From Dehalococcoidia bacterium UBA1328 (GTDB taxonomy: Bacteria; Chloroflexota; Dehalococcoidia; Lucifugimonadales; Lucifugimonadaceae), in contig DBTA01000016.1 of NCBI GenBank assembly GCA_002306815.1, positions 1 to 22,665 on the forward strand: 22,665 nucleotides of DNA. The letters are read 5' to 3'. This document shows positions 7,281 to 15,253 of the stretch, in pieces. The position numbers were made by a program, and so were the translations under genes. Under the pieces are notes generated by a model. It saw only the letters and a program-made list of their open reading frames with translations. It searched no databases and was not told where the DNA came from. Within the stretch, counting starts at the first letter, position 1. Every line of letters starts with the position of its first letter.

Positions 7281-8351
7281 ATGGTTCTGGAAATGGCAGG
7301 CAAAACCGATCCTGATCTTTTTCGAGCAGGTGCCGGGAGAGCGGTTATCACTCCCCCGGTTGGATTCGTTATCGACGGTCCTGAACACGGTTCGAGAGCG
7401 TCCACCGGAATCCTCGATGATCTTCTCGCTCGAGTGATTGTTCTCGAATCAAAAGGTGTGAGGACGGCACTAGTCAGCCTTGACGTCTGGGGCTTGAATC
7501 GGCAGATCGCAAGCGATCTCAAAGCCGCAGTAGCTTATGCAGCTGACATCGAATCGACCTCAGTATGGCTAACAACCACAGGGAACGCGACGAGTCCGCC
7601 TTTGTGGAGAGATGAGTCGCAATACGCCAACTATCGAGCATTTCTGCCTGAACAGGTAGCTGGCGCGACTCGAATGGCAGTCGGGGTACTTGAGCCAGCC
7701 TCGATGGGTTCGACCGGCACATTGCTCCCCGATGTATCAACCTTCGCCGAAGGTCCGGGACGACCCGGGAACCAGGCCTTATTTGTGATGGCGATCAACC
7801 GTGCTGACGGGAGTGGTATTGCGCGGGTCATTAATTTCGCATGCCCGGCAACGATCCTAGGTTCAGGAACTCAATGGACCGCAGACTACCCCGGGTACGC
7901 AGCGTGGGCGGTTGAGCAAAATGGCGGTGGGTTGACGCTTTTCTCTCAGGCTCCATCTCATGACATTCGACCTTACGACTGGTGGGACGGAAACGACGAT
8001 CCATCGCACGCCGAAAGACAGCCCCGTGATGTTCATGCATTGGGCCTTTTGTTGGCCACACAGGCGGCGAACGGAGCAGTAGATACCATCCAACGACGCA
8101 ACGTAGAAATTGCAGTACGCCATGACGATGACGCTGGAATCCGACTCCTGCGGATTGGTGATGCGTTTTTCGTTTCGACCGACAAACCTCAACCGAACAA
8201 GTTTGCTAGAAGATTCCGACGAGATTTGCCTAATTCAAATACGTTTGTTTCGGCGAATAGCTCGGGCGGAATGTTCGACGCAAAAGCCAGATTCGATGCT
8301 CGCGCGATTCGCCGCGGTCAGGCGATCCTCAGAGAGCTTGGCGCCATCTAA
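7281..8351 (+). CDS. Neutral/alkaline ceramidase-like N-terminal domain protein, metal site lost
   Basis: This protein of about 356 residues has the outline of the neutral/alkaline non-lysosomal ceramidase N-terminal-like family: RAGAGRAVITPPVG near the start, LVSLDVWGL, NFACPATILG followed by TADYPGYAAWAVE, and LFSQAPSHDIRP. In active family members a zinc site is built by a His in a THTH-like loop, a His in the NFAVHP-like strand, and Glu and Tyr further on. Here the corresponding stretches read LTTTGNATSPP, NFACPATIL and STDKPQPNKF, so the expected ligands are missing. No signal peptide is visible, and the length matches only the N-terminal domain. TTG 7278, ATG 7281 and ATG 7293 are possible starts; 7281 has a TGGA six bases upstream. 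It precedes the GH4 gene on the same strand, 135 bases away. It may be a binding or structural relative rather than an amidase. Confidence 0.72.
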   Translation: MVLEMAGKTDPDLFRAGAGRAVITPPVGFVIDGPEHGSRASTGILDDLLARVIVLESKGVRTALVSLDVWGLNRQIASDLKAAVAYAADIESTSVWLTTTGNATSPPLWRDESQYANYRAFLPEQVAGATRMAVGVLEPASMGSTGTLLPDVSTFAEGPGRPGNQALFVMAINRADGSGIARVINFACPATILGSGTQWTADYPGYAAWAVEQNGGGLTLFSQAPSHDIRPYDWWDGNDDPSHAERQPRDVHALGLLLATQAANGAVDTIQRRNVEIAVRHDDDAGIRLLRIGDAFFVSTDKPQPNKFARRFRRDLPNSNTFVSANSSGGMFDAKARFDARAIRRGQAILRELGAI

Positions 8352-8486
8352 GGTCTCGCCGAATAATTTCCACACGGACTTCTGCTTCACGCACCGCGGT
8401 ATGAGTAGTCGGATGCTCACAACATGTGCTAGCGTGCCGTAACTCGAATCCAAGACCGGTCGCAATTACTCGAAAAGGAATCAAGC

Positions 8487-9773
8487 GTGGCAAAAATATC
8501 TCTCATCGGTGCGGGCAGTGTGGTGTTCGCACGGCGACTTCTTCAGGACATCGTTTGCGTCCCCGAGCTTTCAGACTCGACAGTATCGCTGATGGATACG
8601 GACGCCGAGCGACTGGCTCTTATGGGCAAGTTCGCTGAGAAGCTGGCTCGTGATACTGGTACGAACATTAAGATTGAAACGACTGCCAACAGGCGAGAGT
8701 CCCTTGCGGGGGCTGACTATGTGCTGGCCACGATTCGAGTGGGCGATAGCTACGAGCGAGATATCGAAATTCCTTTGAAGTACGGCGTCGACCAATCAGT
8801 GGGTGACACAGTTGGACCAGGCGGCGTATTCAAGGCACTGAGAACCGCTCCGGTTCTTATGGAGATCTGCGAAGACATCGAGGACCTAGCGCCAAACGCC
8901 CTTCTCCTGAACTACACAAACCCGATGGCGATCGCATGTTGGGCGATTGCAGAAGCTACAGACGTTCCAACAATCGGTTTGTGCCACAGCGTGCAACACA
9001 CCACTGCCGATCTTGCCGACTACGTTGGCGTGTCAAAAGATCGAGTGAAAGGATGGGTTGCAGGAATCAACCACCTTGCATGGTTCCTTCGATTCGAGGT
9101 TGACGGTAAAGACGCATACCCGCAGTTGTTCGAAGCGATGGAGAATCCTGAAATATTCTCTCGCGACACAGTTCGATTTGAGGTGATGAAGCAATTCGGA
9201 TACTTCGTTACCGAATCGACGCGCCATATGTCTGAGTACACCCCGTACTTCCGAACAAATGAGGCGACGATCGACGAGTTCAATCTCGACCAAATTAGAC
9301 AGGATCTGAAACGCCGCACCACACGTGTCGATGACCACTACACGCAACTGCTTGAAGATGCCAATACTGATCGAAAACTCACCGCTGAACGGTCAGAGGA
9401 ATACGCCTGCCGAATCATCGAGGCGATGGAGTCAGATCGGCCGACGGTGATCAATGGAAACGTGCCGAACGTTGGATTGATCGACAACCTAATTGACCAG
9501 AGCAGCGTCGAGGTGCCTATTCTCATCGACAAGCTCGGGTTTCATCCCATGGCAGTTGGTGATTTACCAGGTCAGCTAGCTGCACTTAGCCGATCGAACC
9601 AGGCTGTGCAGCAAATGGCAACGCAGGCGATCCTCGACGGGGATCGAGAAGCTGCGTTCCACGCTATTGCGCTCGACCCACTTACCTCTGCGGTTCTGTC
9701 GCTCGGTGCAATCCGTTCAATGTTCGACGAAATGTGGGAAGCCCACGGCGACGAACTCGCTGCTTACTCATAG
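8487..9773 (+). CDS. Glycoside hydrolase family 4 (alpha-galactosidase/alpha-glucosidase-like)
   Basis: This 428-residue family-4 glycosidase cleaves glycosides by an unusual NAD- and divalent-metal-dependent oxidation/elimination mechanism. The N-terminal Rossmann motif is ISLIGAGSVVFA. LNYTNPMAI at 141-149 is the family signature, and the metal ligands are C166 in GLCHSVQ and H196 in GINHLAWF. ESTRHMSEYTPYF at 243-255 matches MelA/AglA-type members. The GTG start at 8487 is supported by AAGGAA at 8475-8480, six bases upstream. The closeness to MelA-type rather than CelF-type motifs suggests an alpha-glycoside or uronide substrate, possibly not phosphorylated, since no PTS gene is present. 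The dehydrogenase gene starts 11 bases after the stop and is almost certainly co-transcribed. Confidence 0.93.
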   Translation: MAKISLIGAGSVVFARRLLQDIVCVPELSDSTVSLMDTDAERLALMGKFAEKLARDTGTNIKIETTANRRESLAGADYVLATIRVGDSYERDIEIPLKYGVDQSVGDTVGPGGVFKALRTAPVLMEICEDIEDLAPNALLLNYTNPMAIACWAIAEATDVPTIGLCHSVQHTTADLADYVGVSKDRVKGWVAGINHLAWFLRFEVDGKDAYPQLFEAMENPEIFSRDTVRFEVMKQFGYFVTESTRHMSEYTPYFRTNEATIDEFNLDQIRQDLKRRTTRVDDHYTQLLEDANTDRKLTAERSEEYACRIIEAMESDRPTVINGNVPNVGLIDNLIDQSSVEVPILIDKLGFHPMAVGDLPGQLAALSRSNQAVQQMATQAILDGDREAAFHAIALDPLTSAVLSLGAIRSMFDEMWEAHGDELAAYS

Positions 9774-9784
9774 GTTTTACAAGA

Positions 9785-10777
9785 ATGGACGACGAATTCG
9801 TAATGAGAGCCGCTATCGCGGTTGAGCGCGGGGTTGTCAGGTGTGACGTTGTCAGTCTTCCACCAACTCACGATGGCGAAGTGCTGGTCAAGACTCGATC
9901 CGCTTCAATCTGTGGCAGCGACCTCCACATGGTCAACACTGGTTGGGCGATGCACGCATTCCCGGCAATGGCTGGTCATCCTGGTCACGAAGCCGCGGGT
10001 GAGGTGGTTTTCTCAAAATCTTCAAAATTCTCGGTCGGAGATATCGTCTTAACGACACCTCATATTTGGAACTCTCGTTGCTTCGCTGACTATCAAGCAG
10101 TTGATGATGCTCACGTTCTCAAGCTCGATCCGTCAGTCGATTTCGACAGTGTGACACTGGCGCAACAGCTGGGCACGGTTGTGTATGCCGCTAAGCGGCT
10201 TCCGAAATCTCTGGAGGGCAAGACGTGCGTTGTCGTTGGGCAGGGGAGTGCCGGACTGTTCTGGGACTTCACTCTAAATCGACTCGGGGCGGAGCGAATT
10301 ATTTCAATAGAGCCGCTTGATTGGCGCACAAAACTCGGACATTCGTACGGTGTGGACGAATCGATAGATGTCACAGGTGACGCTGCCGTAATTGCCGTGA
10401 AGGATCTTACCAATGGTGTCGGCGCCGATCTAGTGATCGAAGCGGTCGGATCGACGCCGACCCTTTCACAGGCGTTCCACCTCGTGCGTGACGAAGGACA
10501 AGTAGTCCTGTTTGGTCTTCCCGAATCGGACGATCGTGTCCCGTTCGATTACTCGCAAATGTTTAAGAGCAGGGCGAACGTATTCACCGTCCTCGGGTCG
10601 CAGGACGAACCTGGGCTTACCAGCTACTCCGAAGCTTCAGACTTGATTTCATCTGGCGCAATCAACGTTGAACCGATCATTTCGCACCGAATAAACATCA
10701 GTGAAATTGATCGAGCGTTCGAGGTCGCCGGAGAGCGAACTGATGGTGCTGTAAAAGTGGGCATTACGTTCGACTAG
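9785..10777 (+). CDS. Medium-chain zinc-type alcohol/polyol dehydrogenase
   Basis: This 330-residue MDR-family dehydrogenase has catalytic-zinc residues C43 in ICGSD and H68-E69 in GHPGHEAAGEV, and the cofactor-binding GxGxxG as VVVGQGSAGLFW at 150-160. The four-cysteine structural zinc lobe common in the family is absent. After VGDIV the sequence continues straight to FADYQAV, so it is a single-zinc type. The frame is open from 9734, inside the GH4 gene, but the family N-terminus fits the ATG at 9785 or 9803. Neither has a strong Shine-Dalgarno, and coupling to GH4, whose stop is 11 bases upstream, is likely. It probably oxidises the sugar or polyol released by the GH4 enzyme; the exact substrate is not visible. 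It converges on the creatininase-family gene, with 28 bases between. Confidence 0.88.
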   Translation: MDDEFVMRAAIAVERGVVRCDVVSLPPTHDGEVLVKTRSASICGSDLHMVNTGWAMHAFPAMAGHPGHEAAGEVVFSKSSKFSVGDIVLTTPHIWNSRCFADYQAVDDAHVLKLDPSVDFDSVTLAQQLGTVVYAAKRLPKSLEGKTCVVVGQGSAGLFWDFTLNRLGAERIISIEPLDWRTKLGHSYGVDESIDVTGDAAVIAVKDLTNGVGADLVIEAVGSTPTLSQAFHLVRDEGQVVLFGLPESDDRVPFDYSQMFKSRANVFTVLGSQDEPGLTSYSEASDLISSGAINVEPIISHRINISEIDRAFEVAGERTDGAVKVGITFD

Positions 10778-10798
10778 GCACCGAATCATGTCGCCTAG
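10774..10798. terminator. Possible small bidirectional terminator hairpin
   Basis: CTAGGC at 10774-10779 and GCCTAG at 10793-10798 can pair over a 13-base loop in the 28-base gap between two convergent genes. The first arm overlaps the stop codon of the dehydrogenase. The stem is only six base pairs and has no T tract, so this is a weak call resting mainly on position. Confidence 0.25.
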
Positions 10799-10805
10799 CT
10801 GAGTG

Positions 10806-11657
10806 CTACCCCGGCAGATCGGAAAGCGGCTGGGTGGTGTGGTGATCTTTCCTCGTGAGCACTTCTCTAGAGTAGAACTCATCCGACCACACGATCAGGT
10901 TCTTCACTGCTTCCTCGAATAGTAATTTTCCTTTTTCCGGGCTGGCGAGCAGAGCATCACCGCAAATTCCAGAGTCGGTGTATTCACTTGTCCATGAGAT
11001 TACTGATACCGGGCCTTCACCCCATAAATCGACCCAGTGGTAAGGAGATTTGTGCTCGTGGAATTTGATCTCCTCGTTGACCGCTTTGTCCATTTGAATG
11101 AGGTCAGCATTCATGTGAAGCGCCATCGAAGTCTCTGCCTCGCCTGAATGTGCGCAACCACCGGGGAATTCCGATTCGCGCCAGGTCTTCATGAACTCTG
11201 GATCGGTGACCGTAAGGTTCCACCATGATGTAAGCGCCACATTCGCGTCAGTCTCGACGTTCGCACGACGGCACGCCAGGTCTAGAGGTGGCATGTTCGA
11301 TCCATGACCGTTAATCACGATGATCCTGCTGAAGCCGTGATACGCCAGCGATTTCAATATGTCGACGATGTACCGAATAAACGTTTCATGGTGGATCGTC
11401 ACTGATCCTGGAAAGTCCATGACATGTGTGGTGTAGCCGTAAGCGACCGGCGGCATGAACAGCAGACGGTCTTGGTGTCGTTCTGAGGCAGCTCTCGCCA
11501 CTTCGGTCGCAGTCCAGCGATCCATCTTCACCGGCAGGTGAGGACCGTGCTGCTCCATCGTTCCAACCGGCAATACAGGGATAAGGCCAGCCTCAACCGC
11601 CTGGTTCATTTCTGGCCATGTCAGATCTTCGTATCGCCACTTGCCGTTGATTGCCAT
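10806..11657 (-). CDS. Creatininase-family amidohydrolase
   Basis: This protein of 283 residues (287 from the upstream ATG at 11669) belongs to the creatininase/MftE/FAPy-deformylase family of metal-dependent amidohydrolases. The metal-site motifs are TMEQHGPHLPVKMD (Glu, His and Asp ligands), NGHGSN around 120-125 of the longer form, and AHSGEAETSM with the conserved His and Glu. The ATG at 11657 is preferred because GGAG at 11664-11667 sits six bases before it, whereas the ATG at 11669 has only a GGA close by. It follows the mandelate racemase-like gene by about 45 bases on the same strand, so the two probably form an operon. Creatinine as substrate is unlikely in this setting. A cyclic amide, lactam or lactone linked to the sugar-acid pathway is a reasonable guess, but not proven. 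Confidence 0.9.
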   Translation of the reverse strand: MAINGKWRYEDLTWPEMNQAVEAGLIPVLPVGTMEQHGPHLPVKMDRWTATEVARAASERHQDRLLFMPPVAYGYTTHVMDFPGSVTIHHETFIRYIVDILKSLAYHGFSRIIVINGHGSNMPPLDLACRRANVETDANVALTSWWNLTVTDPEFMKTWRESEFPGGCAHSGEAETSMALHMNADLIQMDKAVNEEIKFHEHKSPYHWVDLWGEGPVSVISWTSEYTDSGICGDALLASPEKGKLLFEEAVKNLIVWSDEFYSREVLTRKDHHTTQPLSDLPG

Positions 11658-11701
11658 TTGATTCTCCATAATTCCGATTTTTTGTAGTGAGATGTATGAG
11701 C

Positions 11702-12853
11702 TTAGAGGGCACCGAAGTCTTCGGCACCTTGTCCGTGAGCGACGACGGCATCTTCATCGATCTCGATGCCAAGTCCGGGACCATCAGGGATAGGAAGCAT
11801 TCCGTCGTCATCGAGTAAGAGCGGTTCTGCGAGAATGCCGCTTACGTAAGGCGCCGGATGCCAGTATTCGAGGTAGCGACCGTTCGGCATAGATGCAGAT
11901 AATTGGAGATCTGCCGCTGCTCCAACCGCGGTGTTCCAGCCGTGCATGACTACCTGTACGTTGTTGTCGTACGCAGCTTGCCAGATTTTCCTAGACTCGG
12001 AGAGTCCGCCACAAATGGTCTGGTCTGGTTGAAGAATGTCACAGGCTTTTTCACTAATGAACGGTTCGAAGTTCAATCGACCTCGAATCACCTCGCCGGT
12101 AGCAATGTGGACCGGTGATATTTCGGTTAGTCGCTTGTAGCCCTCAACGTCATCGGCACGGAGCGGTTCCTCGAACCAGGTCACCTTGTAGTCCTTCAGC
12201 ATCTTGGCCGCTTCGGTCGCCCATTTGAGGTCACCGTGCCAGAAAACGTCTGAGCCTCCGGGGTCGACCATTAACTCCGAATCGTCGCCTATTGTTTGAC
12301 GGGCTGTTTTGACCAACTCCTCGTCGTGACGAAGGTCTCTCTCCCTGCCGAACGTGCCCCACCCGAGCTTGAATGCACGGAAATTACGTTCAAGACCTGA
12401 CTCAAGGCTACCGACCATTTCATCGACCGGCCACGAAAACAGCATCGAAGCGTAGGGCTTCACTTTTTCAACGTACCGCCCTCCAAACAATCGCGAAATC
12501 GAAAGTCCAGTGTGCTTGCCAAGGATGTCCCACAGCGCGTGGTTAACGGCACCAATGTAGCTCGTGATTGCACCGCCACGTCCATACCAGAATGTCCACT
12601 GGTGAAGACGTTCTGTAACTGATTCCGGTTGGAGAGCATCCTCGCCTATCAGGTGTGGCCAGAGAACCTTCATTGTCGCTTCGGCCATCTCCCATCTAAC
12701 ACCGGTGCAGCCCCAGCCGGATTTCCCAGCTTCTGTGTCGATCCTTATCAGTGTTTGGTCATAACCCCACCAGCTCGGGTGTATCGGTTTACCGACCCTG
12801 AGTTCCGGGCGCTGACTGACCAGTGGGAAGACGGTTACATTGGTGATTTTCAT
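11702..12853 (-). CDS. Enolase superfamily, mandelate racemase/sugar-acid dehydratase-like
   Basis: This 383-residue mandelate racemase/muconate-lactonising-type protein has an N-terminal capping domain (about 1-125) followed by the modified TIM barrel. Predicted metal ligands are D197 (MVDPGG), E228 (WFEEP) and E254 (ATGEV). The general bases are K162 in AFKLGWG and the H304-D277 dyad (MHGWNT, QPDQT), an arrangement used by mandelate racemase and several acid-sugar dehydratases. The usual KxK motif reads KLG, so the second lysine is absent. A dehydratase or racemase acting on an aldonate, uronate or related 2-hydroxy acid is likely. It is the first gene of a two-gene operon with the creatininase-family gene and is divergent from the glucarate dehydratase-like gene. 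No strong Shine-Dalgarno precedes the ATG. Confidence 0.9.
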   Translation of the reverse strand: MKITNVTVFPLVSQRPELRVGKPIHPSWWGYDQTLIRIDTEAGKSGWGCTGVRWEMAEATMKVLWPHLIGEDALQPESVTERLHQWTFWYGRGGAITSYIGAVNHALWDILGKHTGLSISRLFGGRYVEKVKPYASMLFSWPVDEMVGSLESGLERNFRAFKLGWGTFGRERDLRHDEELVKTARQTIGDDSELMVDPGGSDVFWHGDLKWATEAAKMLKDYKVTWFEEPLRADDVEGYKRLTEISPVHIATGEVIRGRLNFEPFISEKACDILQPDQTICGGLSESRKIWQAAYDNNVQVVMHGWNTAVGAAADLQLSASMPNGRYLEYWHPAPYVSGILAEPLLLDDDGMLPIPDGPGLGIEIDEDAVVAHGQGAEDFGAL

Positions 12854-12973
12854 GGGATTTCGGTGCTACAAGGGAGTATGTTTCCTGAAGTACAGGCGAT
12901 GGTGCTCCGCAGCGAAATGCGTGTCAATGTTCCGCAGCGGTCGATATAGGTGGCGATTAGATGTTATTTTGTT

Positions 12974-13001
12974 TTGACATTCCGAAAGTTACTGAAAGAA
13001 T
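12974..13001 (+). promoter_or_regulatory. Candidate sigma-70-type promoter of the glucarate dehydratase-like gene
   Basis: A perfect -35 hexamer TTGACA at 12974-12979 is followed after 16 bases by AAGAAT at 12996-13001, which matches four of six bases of TATAAT. Transcription would start near 13008, leaving a leader of about 35 bases before the ATG at 13042. This agrees with the shorter start and argues against the TTG/ATG starts further upstream in the open frame. Confidence 0.5.
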
Positions 13002-13041
13002 GCGGCATCGCCTAGACCATCTAGCTTTGAGATCGAGTCAC

Positions 13042-14277
13042 ATGAAAATTTCTAAACTTACTATCACCCCAGTTGCAACTCACGACCAACCGCTTCTCAA
13101 CAGCACCGGAGTCCATGAGTCATATCGAGAACGAACTATCGTCCAGATCATGACCGATGACGGGTATACCGGAGCTGGCGAAACACACGGCGGCAAAACT
13201 TCAGAAATAGAAATTAACCGCGACTGGATCGAGGGGCACGATCCTCGACAAATGACAAAGGCACGACTCAGCTGGAAAGGATCTCCACAGGGCTGGTCGG
13301 CGGTTGAAACAGCAATGTTGGATGCTTCCGCCAAACAGGCGGAAATGCCAGTATGCGACTACATTGGCGGGCGAGCGAGAGACCGGGTTGAATGGGCAGC
13401 GTACCTGTTTTACAAGTTCGCAGACGAGAATGGCCAGGGTGAAATCTCGACAGATGAAGCGCTGGATCCTGAAGGATTTGTCAGACAGGCGGAAGCATTC
13501 GTTGAGCGATATGGCTTTAAGGCTCTAAAAATCAAAGGTGGATTTTTCCACCCGGATGTTGATATTGAAACATTCAGGCTGTTGCGAAAACGATTTCCAA
13601 AACAAGATGGATACGAAATTCGAATCGATCCTAATGCTGTATGGACAATCGACACTTCTATCCGCGTCGCAAAAGAAATTGAGCAGTATCAGCCGCAGTA
13701 CCTCGAAGATCCGACAGACAGTATTGCCGACCACGCTGAAGTGAAAAAGCACACGGATATCCCGACGGCGTCGAACATGTGCGTATCAGCGTTTTCTCAT
13801 GTCAAGCCAAACGCTCAAATCGAAGGCATAGATGTGATCCTTGGTGACCACCACCATTGGGGTGGCATCCTTGCCTATAAAGAGACAGGTGTGCTCTGCC
13901 GAGTGATGGGATGGGGACTCTCCGGTCACTCAAACAATTCATTGGGTGTGTCGCAGGCGGCGATGCTTCATTCTTGCGCGGCGACTCCTGAGTTGAACTA
14001 CCAGCCAGACACTCACTACCCCTGGACTGACACTGACGGCGACATCATCAAAGGTGGAAAATTGCAGTTCAATGACGGCTACATGGAAGTACCAGACAAA
14101 CCGGGCCTTGGTATAGAAATTGATGAAGATGCGCTCGCAGAAAGGCACGAAGCACTCAAAGCTGGTCCGCCCGACAACCGCAAGGACATGATTCTCTCGA
14201 TTGATCCTGATGCCAAGCCTCGAAGCGGGTCCTGGACCGGCTTCAACTTCCCTAACTACGCGAAGCCAAGATGGTAG
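13042..14277 (+). CDS. Enolase superfamily, glucarate dehydratase-like
   Basis: This 411-residue protein is close to the glucarate dehydratase subgroup, which removes water from D-glucarate or related diacid sugars. The diagnostic pieces are all present: the base pair K163-x-K165 in LKIKGGFF, metal ligands D196 (RIDPNAVW), E222 (LEDP) and N245 (ASNMC), and the His-Asp dyad from D269 (GDHHHWGG) and H296 (SGHSNNSLGVSQAAMLH). Asn as the third metal ligand is typical of glucarate dehydratase rather than mandelate racemase. The open frame begins at 12961, but homologues start at MKISKLTITP and a promoter-like TTGACA lies inside the extra segment, so the ATG at 13042 is chosen. The C-terminus (SWTGFNFPNYAKPRW) is longer than the barrel requires. 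The gene faces away from the mandelate racemase-like gene, so the two may share regulation. Confidence 0.9.
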   Translation: MKISKLTITPVATHDQPLLNSTGVHESYRERTIVQIMTDDGYTGAGETHGGKTSEIEINRDWIEGHDPRQMTKARLSWKGSPQGWSAVETAMLDASAKQAEMPVCDYIGGRARDRVEWAAYLFYKFADENGQGEISTDEALDPEGFVRQAEAFVERYGFKALKIKGGFFHPDVDIETFRLLRKRFPKQDGYEIRIDPNAVWTIDTSIRVAKEIEQYQPQYLEDPTDSIADHAEVKKHTDIPTASNMCVSAFSHVKPNAQIEGIDVILGDHHHWGGILAYKETGVLCRVMGWGLSGHSNNSLGVSQAAMLHSCAATPELNYQPDTHYPWTDTDGDIIKGGKLQFNDGYMEVPDKPGLGIEIDEDALAERHEALKAGPPDNRKDMILSIDPDAKPRSGSWTGFNFPNYAKPRW

Positions 14278-14336
14278 GCTTCACAGAAAATTCTTCCGGT
14301 TGAGACGGATTCGGATTTCCGAACAGTGCGTAGGTT

Positions 14337-14744
14337 ATGGATCCAGAGATTGTCATTCTCAGGCTGTTGCACATTGTGACGGGTGCGGTTTGGGTTGGTA
14401 GTGCGATATTCCTAACGTTTGTTTTTCAACCAGCGTTGAAGATCATTGGTCCTTCACATGCTGGCGCAATAATGCCGAACATGTTCAAGCCGATGCTGAT
14501 AACTGCTCGCGCATCGGTATGGCTGACGATGATCTTCGCGATGGTGGGCTACGTAATTGGAACCATTCCCGGGATGACGAGAAAGAGGATTATGGACCTG
14601 GATAAGAGCTTGCAAGGTCCAACCACCTGTGAGCAGGGTGCGGAGATAGCACGATTGTAGAGCCGATCGATGATGGTGATAAAGATTGCTTCATTGTTGG
14701 TAACCGCGGTAATTGTTGTGATGGCTCTGGCTCAACACGTTTAG
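14337..14744 (+). pseudogene. CopD/DUF2269-like small membrane protein, deleted and with in-frame TAG
   Basis: The frame reads 107 residues to a TAG at 14658-14660 and then continues in the same frame through a hydrophobic helix (MMVIKIASLLVTAVIVVMAL) to a second TAG at 14742-14744. The N-terminal IVILRLLHIVTGAVWVGSAI aligns with the neighbouring intact protein. After LTMIF, however, the sequence jumps to AMVGYVIG, so that about 32 residues are missing; in the paralogue these comprise the loop with SMTPGRS, the DTAWG motif and most of the third helix. The deletion keeps the frame. Together with the stop it leaves a truncated protein lacking part of its membrane bundle. The residues around the stop still look family-like, which suggests recent decay. 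A small surviving peptide with function cannot be excluded. Confidence 0.7.
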
Positions 14745-14765
14745 CACTAAATAAGAAAGATCGAA

Positions 14766-15251
14766 TTGGACGTCAGCTTAATTATCACTCGGATTATTCA
14801 CATACTCGCTGGGTCGTTTTGGATTGGTGCAGCGATCTACCTCGCTGTTTTGCTTGAACCTAGGATTAGGTCGACGTCCGTAGATCTTGAGCGACAACTG
14901 CTTAACCGAACGAGCAAACTGAATAGTGTGTGGATCACTAGCGCAGCCGTAGTGACGATGTTTTCCGGATTCGCACTCGTTTCGATGACTCCCGGTCGAA
15001 GTTTTTCCGAGTTGGGCGATACGGCGTGGGGCATGATGATCCTGATTGGTCTTGTGATGTCAGTTACCGCATTCTTCATCTCAGGAGCAGCCGGCGCGTT
15101 AACCGCGAAACTGCGCAGAGGACTTGACTCCGGGGAGTTGGATGGTCAGGAACTGGCGATCATCCGCGGAAAGCTGACCTTGCTCGGCTACCTGAATGCT
15201 ATGCTCGTAATCATTGCGGTAAGCACAATGGCTGCAGCGCGATACGTCTGA
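14766..15251 (+). CDS. Small four-helix membrane protein, CopD/DUF2269-like
   Basis: This 161-residue protein has about four predicted membrane helices: roughly 5-30, 55-75, 88-112 and 138-158. The first contains ITRIIHILAGSFWIGAAIY with a conserved His, resembling the CopD/DUF2269 group of integral membrane proteins with a His in a membrane helix. The role of this group outside copper resistance is unclear, and no other copper gene is nearby. The start is a TTG at 14766; only an A-rich AAGAAAGA lies upstream, so the start is uncertain. It is the intact partner of the decayed gene just upstream and shares its N-terminal helix and the segment before the last helix. Its stop is two bases from the convergent stop of the HIT gene. 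Confidence 0.65.
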   Translation: MDVSLIITRIIHILAGSFWIGAAIYLAVLLEPRIRSTSVDLERQLLNRTSKLNSVWITSAAVVTMFSGFALVSMTPGRSFSELGDTAWGMMILIGLVMSVTAFFISGAAGALTAKLRRGLDSGELDGQELAIIRGKLTLLGYLNAMLVIIAVSTMAAARYV

Positions 15252-15253
15252 TC

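Noticed and set aside
14310..14323. Palindrome TTCGGATTTCCGAA upstream of the membrane-protein pseudogene as an operator
   Set aside because: Short and single, with no partner site; too likely by chance to list as a feature.
14658..14660. TAG read as an amino acid (stop-codon recoding)
   Set aside because: TAG ends other genes in the window, such as the GH4, dehydrogenase and DUF2090-like genes, and the same gene also carries a deletion, so decay is simpler.
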